DNA of 15,671 nt from DASQHW01 sp038209365 (lineage in GTDB: Bacteria > Actinomycetota > Acidimicrobiia > IMCC26256 > PALSA-610), in contig JBBQXS010000078.1 in assembly GCA_038209365.1 (NCBI GenBank), positions 1 to 15,671 of the forward strand, read 5' to 3'. This document shows, in pieces, positions 13,557 to 15,671 of the stretch (its first letter is position 1; each line of letters starts with the position of its first letter). The notes below the pieces were generated by a model. The model did not search any database. It saw only the letters and a list, made by a program, of their open reading frames with translations, and was not told the DNA's origin. A program made the position numbers and the translations under genes.

Positions 13557-14405
13557 ATGAGCGAACGTTCAACGGTCGGAATCGGGCCGCTGCTCTCGGG
13601 TCGCATTGCGGTGATCACGGGCGCCGGAGCGGGCATCGGCGCCGCTGCCGCCCGGCTCTTCGCACGGCACGGAGCGCGAGTGGTCATCGCCGAGATCGAC
13701 GCGGAGCGCGGACGCGCCGTCGTCGACGACATCCGCGGTGACGGCGGCGCGGCCACGCTCGTCGTTACCGACGTACGCGAACGCGACCAAGTGGTTGCCC
13801 TCCGGGACCGCGTGCTCGCTGAGCACAGCCACATCGATGTGCTCGTCAACAACGTCGGGCATTACGTGCGCGCGGCACGCGACTTCGTCGACGGCGATCC
13901 CGTTCTCTGGGAAGCGCTGTACAACGTCAACTTTGCACACATCCTTTCGGTGACGCACGCGTTCCTGCCGGCGATGATCGAGCGAATGTCGGGGTCGGTG
14001 ATCAACGTATCGTCGGTCGAGGGACTACGCGGCTATCCGCCCGATCCCGTGTACGGCGCGCTCAAGGCGGCCGTCGTGCATTTCACGCGCTGCCTCGCGG
14101 TCCAGGTCGGGCGGCACGGGGTTCGCGTCAACGGCATCGGCCCCGACGTCACCGAGACCCTGCAAGTGCCGTACTCGCGCTGGGTCCCGGCCGAACAGAC
14201 CGAACTGTGGCCGATGTGGGTGCCCGTCGGCCGGATGGGCGTGCCCGACGACCAGGCGCGAGCGCTGCTGTTCCTCGCGTCCGACCTGTCGGAGTTCGTC
14301 ACCGGTCACACGATCCCGACCGACGGCGGCACCGCGGCGGCGGGCGGATGGTTCCGCTCGGCGGCGCAACCCGATCGCTGGACCAATCGCCCGATCGCAC
14401 CATGA
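13557..14405 (+). CDS. short-chain dehydrogenase/reductase (SDR)
   Basis: 282 residues from ATG 13557, served by GAGGAGG seven bases upstream; GTG 13452 in frame is rejected for lack of such a site. It is a classical SDR: Rossmann TGAGAGIG (21-28), an acidic residue after strand 2 (VIAEID, about 44-48, favouring NAD(H) over NADP(H)), NNVG (98-101), Ser152/153 in NVSS, and the catalytic YGALK (Tyr166, Lys170). The C-terminal VTGHTIPTDGGTAAAGGW is the usual SDR ending with an extended tail, WFRSAAQPDRW, as seen in actinobacterial SDRs. It oxidises or reduces a hydroxyl/keto substrate that cannot be named. It is cytosolic, and 70 bp upstream of the dioxygenase-like gene. Confidence 0.93.
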   Translation: MSERSTVGIGPLLSGRIAVITGAGAGIGAAAARLFARHGARVVIAEIDAERGRAVVDDIRGDGGAATLVVTDVRERDQVVALRDRVLAEHSHIDVLVNNVGHYVRAARDFVDGDPVLWEALYNVNFAHILSVTHAFLPAMIERMSGSVINVSSVEGLRGYPPDPVYGALKAAVVHFTRCLAVQVGRHGVRVNGIGPDVTETLQVPYSRWVPAEQTELWPMWVPVGRMGVPDDQARALLFLASDLSEFVTGHTIPTDGGTAAAGGWFRSAAQPDRWTNRPIAP

Positions 14406-14475
14406 CGCCTAAGGTCATCTGGTCCGGCCCTCGCGCGTTCCACAGTGTTCGCCCAGTGAGCGGCAGGAGGCTCCG

Positions 14476-15201
14476 ATGGTGCATCCGAACACGCGAATCG
14501 ATCGGCGGGCGGCACTCGTACTTCTCGGCGGGGCCGGGATGCTCGCCGCGCTGAACGCGTGCGGGAGCTCGTCGAAGGCGCGCTCCAGGTCCGCCTCGTC
14601 CACGTTCCCCTCAACGTCCGCCGCGACCTCGACGACCAACGCCACACAGGTCGGGTGCGTGCTCACGCCCGAGGTGACCGAAGGACCCTTCTACCTCGAC
14701 CTGAACAAGGTCCGTCATGACATCACCGAGGGTCGCGACGGGGCGCCGCTCGCGTTGACGATCAGCGTCGTCGACGCAACGACGTGCAAAGCGATCAAGG
14801 ACGCGGTCGTCGACATCTGGCATTGCGACGCGGGCGGCGTGTACTCCGGGTTCGACCAGTCACCTGGAACCGAGTTCCTACGCGGCACGCAGGTCACTGC
14901 GGCCGACGGCGGCGCGACATTCCAGACGATCTATCCCGGGTGGTATCCGGGCCGGGCCGTGCACATTCACATGAAGGTGCACAACGGCGGCAACGTCGTG
15001 CACACCGGCCAACTCTTCTTCGACGACGCGCGGACCGCGGCGGTGTACACGCGCAGTCCGTACAGCGGCAAGGGCGCTCCCGACACGCCGAACGCGAACG
15101 ACAGCATCTACAACGAGGCGGGTGCCGCGGCGATCGCCGACGTGAAGGCGAAGGGTGACGGCTACGCGGCCACGATCACCGTGGGCGTGCAGCCGTCCTG
15201 A
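14476..15201 (+). CDS. exported intradiol-dioxygenase-like lipoprotein
   Basis: 241 residues from ATG 14476, with AGGAGG five bases upstream. The N-terminus has a twin-arginine RRAALVLL (10-17), a hydrophobic stretch and a lipobox LNAC with Cys29, so it is probably Tat-exported and lipid-anchored. A Ser/Thr-rich linker (30-58) follows. The rest is the intradiol ring-cleavage dioxygenase fold: EVTEGPFYLD (66-75), DIWHCDAGGVYSGF (113-126), and YPGWYPGRAVHIHMKV (153-168). The four non-haem Fe(III) ligands expected from protocatechuate 3,4-dioxygenase are all present as Tyr123, Tyr157, His163 and His165. It would cleave a catechol-type ring or a related substrate outside the membrane. Secreted members of this family are known, but their substrates are mostly undefined. 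It is not a PcaGH subunit of the beta-ketoadipate pathway, as no partner genes are present. Confidence 0.9.
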   Translation: MVHPNTRIDRRAALVLLGGAGMLAALNACGSSSKARSRSASSTFPSTSAATSTTNATQVGCVLTPEVTEGPFYLDLNKVRHDITEGRDGAPLALTISVVDATTCKAIKDAVVDIWHCDAGGVYSGFDQSPGTEFLRGTQVTAADGGATFQTIYPGWYPGRAVHIHMKVHNGGNVVHTGQLFFDDARTAAVYTRSPYSGKGAPDTPNANDSIYNEAGAAAIADVKAKGDGYAATITVGVQPS

Positions 15202-15210
15202 CCCTTACGT

Positions 15211-15230
15211 CGAACGACGGAGACCGTTCG
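15211..15230. terminator. weak hairpin between convergent genes
   Basis: CGAACG (15211-15216) and CGTTCG (15225-15230) are perfect reverse complements with an 8-nt loop. They lie in the 29-bp gap between the dioxygenase-like stop and the GlsB-like stop. There is no T tract, so this is a low-confidence bidirectional terminator. Confidence 0.35.
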
Positions 15231-15518
15231 TCAGTAGCCGCGTACGCGGCGGGAGCCGCGGCCCGCGGTCGCGCGGTACACGAGCAGCAGCAGGATCGCG
15301 CCGACCACCGAGCCGATGACACCCGACGGCTGCAACGCGCCTTCGCTGAAGTCCTTGCCGAAAAGGGCCCAACCCAGGAACCCGCCGACGAACGAACCCA
15401 GTATGCCGAGGACGATCGTCGCGCCGACACTCATCGGATCCGGTCCGGGAACGAGCGCACGGGCGAGGAAACCTGCGACGAGGCCGATGATCAGGAGGAA
15501 GAGTATGAATCCAAGCAT
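15231..15518 (-). CDS. GlsB/YeaQ/YmgE-family small membrane protein
   Basis: 95 residues from ATG 15518. Three hydrophobic helices (2-20, about 30-53, 66-82) contain the glycine-zipper pattern of the transglycosylase-associated/GlsB-YeaQ-YmgE family: IIGLVAGFLARALVPG, then ILGSFVGGFLGWALFG and SVVGAILLLLVYR, ending in a basic RGSRRVRGY tail. Family members are small integral membrane proteins often linked to general or envelope stress; no enzyme activity is established. The ribosome site is weak (AGGGTAG about ten bases before). The probable end of an insertion sequence lies about 15 bp upstream of the start, so the native promoter may have been displaced or replaced. Confidence 0.9.
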   Translation of the reverse strand: MLGFILFLLIIGLVAGFLARALVPGPDPMSVGATIVLGILGSFVGGFLGWALFGKDFSEGALQPSGVIGSVVGAILLLLVYRATAGRGSRRVRGY

Positions 15519-15533
15519 GAGCTTGGGCTACCC

Positions 15534-15671
15534 TGATGGGGCCCCCGGATAGTGGTCCATCTTTCGTGAGAGTCCGACGTCCAGCATGCTGGGCAGGAGG
15601 ACATCACGATGAAACGGAAGCGACACACCCCGGAGCAGATCGTCCGCAAGCTGCGTGAGGGCGACCGGCTG
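15534..15671 (+). mobile_element. left end of an IS3-type insertion sequence (cut by window)
   Basis: From 15534 the DNA begins TGATGGGGCCCCCGGATAGT, a plausible left terminal inverted repeat with the 5' TG of IS3-family ends, followed 75 bp later by a transposase start. The right end and target duplication lie beyond the window, so the exact boundary is inferred. A 12-bp perfect palindrome CCAGCATGCTGG (15581-15592) precedes the transposase ribosome site. Confidence 0.6.
15609..15671 (+). CDS. IS3-family transposase OrfA, N-terminus (partial)
   Basis: The first 21 codons only: ATG 15609 with AGGAGG eight bases upstream, reading MKRKRHTPEQIVRKLREG and then DRL at the window edge. [KR]xRxTPEQIVxKLRExxxL is the standard start of IS3/IS911-type OrfA, the small helix-turn-helix subunit that binds IS ends and, by programmed frameshifting, fuses to the DDE transposase OrfB. 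Whether the element is intact cannot be judged from this window. Confidence 0.85.
   Translation, partial: MKRKRHTPEQIVRKLREGDRL

Noticed and set aside
1..15671. CRISPR arrays, riboswitches, toxin-antitoxin or defence genes
   Set aside because: No regularly spaced repeats, recognised aptamer folds or defence-protein motifs were found on either strand.

Overview
This is a high-GC, densely packed bacterial chromosomal segment. The third-position GC bias, GTG and TTG starts, a FadD17-like acyl-CoA ligase, a WS/DGAT-family acyltransferase and a long-chain lipid gene set all point to an actinobacterium. Something like the Acidimicrobiia or a mycolate-related soil lineage is plausible, but that is inference because no rRNA or marker gene is present.

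Left part (1-3400). A tRNA-Pro(TGG) and a tRNA-Gly(TCC) flank a minus-strand gene for a membrane-anchored GGDEF-EAL cyclic-di-GMP protein. That gene is cut by a single in-frame TGA at the start of its GGDEF domain. Its C-terminal frame also has no stop before the convergent tRNA-Pro, so it runs antisense through the whole tRNA. Next, on the plus strand, come a protein made of two related dimeric alpha/beta-barrel-like halves and an orphan C-terminal piece of a TetR-type regulator without its DNA-binding domain. A hairpin at 3359-3389 closes this convergent unit.

Central part (3403-11630). A minus-strand operon reads from 10550 down to 3403: an uncharacterised CrtC/AttH-like protein, a FadD17-like acyl-CoA ligase, a possible 21-codon linking ORF, a second AMP-forming acyl-CoA ligase, a WS/DGAT acyltransferase and an alpha/beta hydrolase. 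Junctions are 13 bp, two overlaps around the mini-ORF, a 4-bp ATGA overlap and a 1-bp gap, so the genes are probably co-transcribed and translationally coupled. Across a 30-bp gap, an aminoglycoside-phosphotransferase-like kinase is transcribed divergently. Together they look like a module that activates fatty or other carboxylic acids to CoA thioesters, transfers the acyl group to an alcohol or glycerolipid, and hydrolyses or remodels the ester. The substrate cannot be read from the sequence.

Right part (11700-15671). A small single-pass membrane protein with a coiled coil is convergent with a conserved hypothetical and a PAP2-type phosphatase-like membrane protein. Then come, on the plus strand, a short-chain dehydrogenase and a predicted Tat-exported lipoprotein of the intradiol dioxygenase family, and on the minus strand a GlsB/YeaQ/YmgE-type small membrane protein. 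The window ends inside an insertion sequence: the first 21 codons of an IS3-type OrfA transposase, whose probable left end lies only about 15 bp upstream of the GlsB-like start codon.

I found no CRISPR array, phage module, toxin-antitoxin pair or obvious defence system. The most notable items are the broken c-di-GMP gene with its tRNA overlap, the coupled acyl-ligase/WS-DGAT operon with its linking mini-ORF, and the IS at the right edge.
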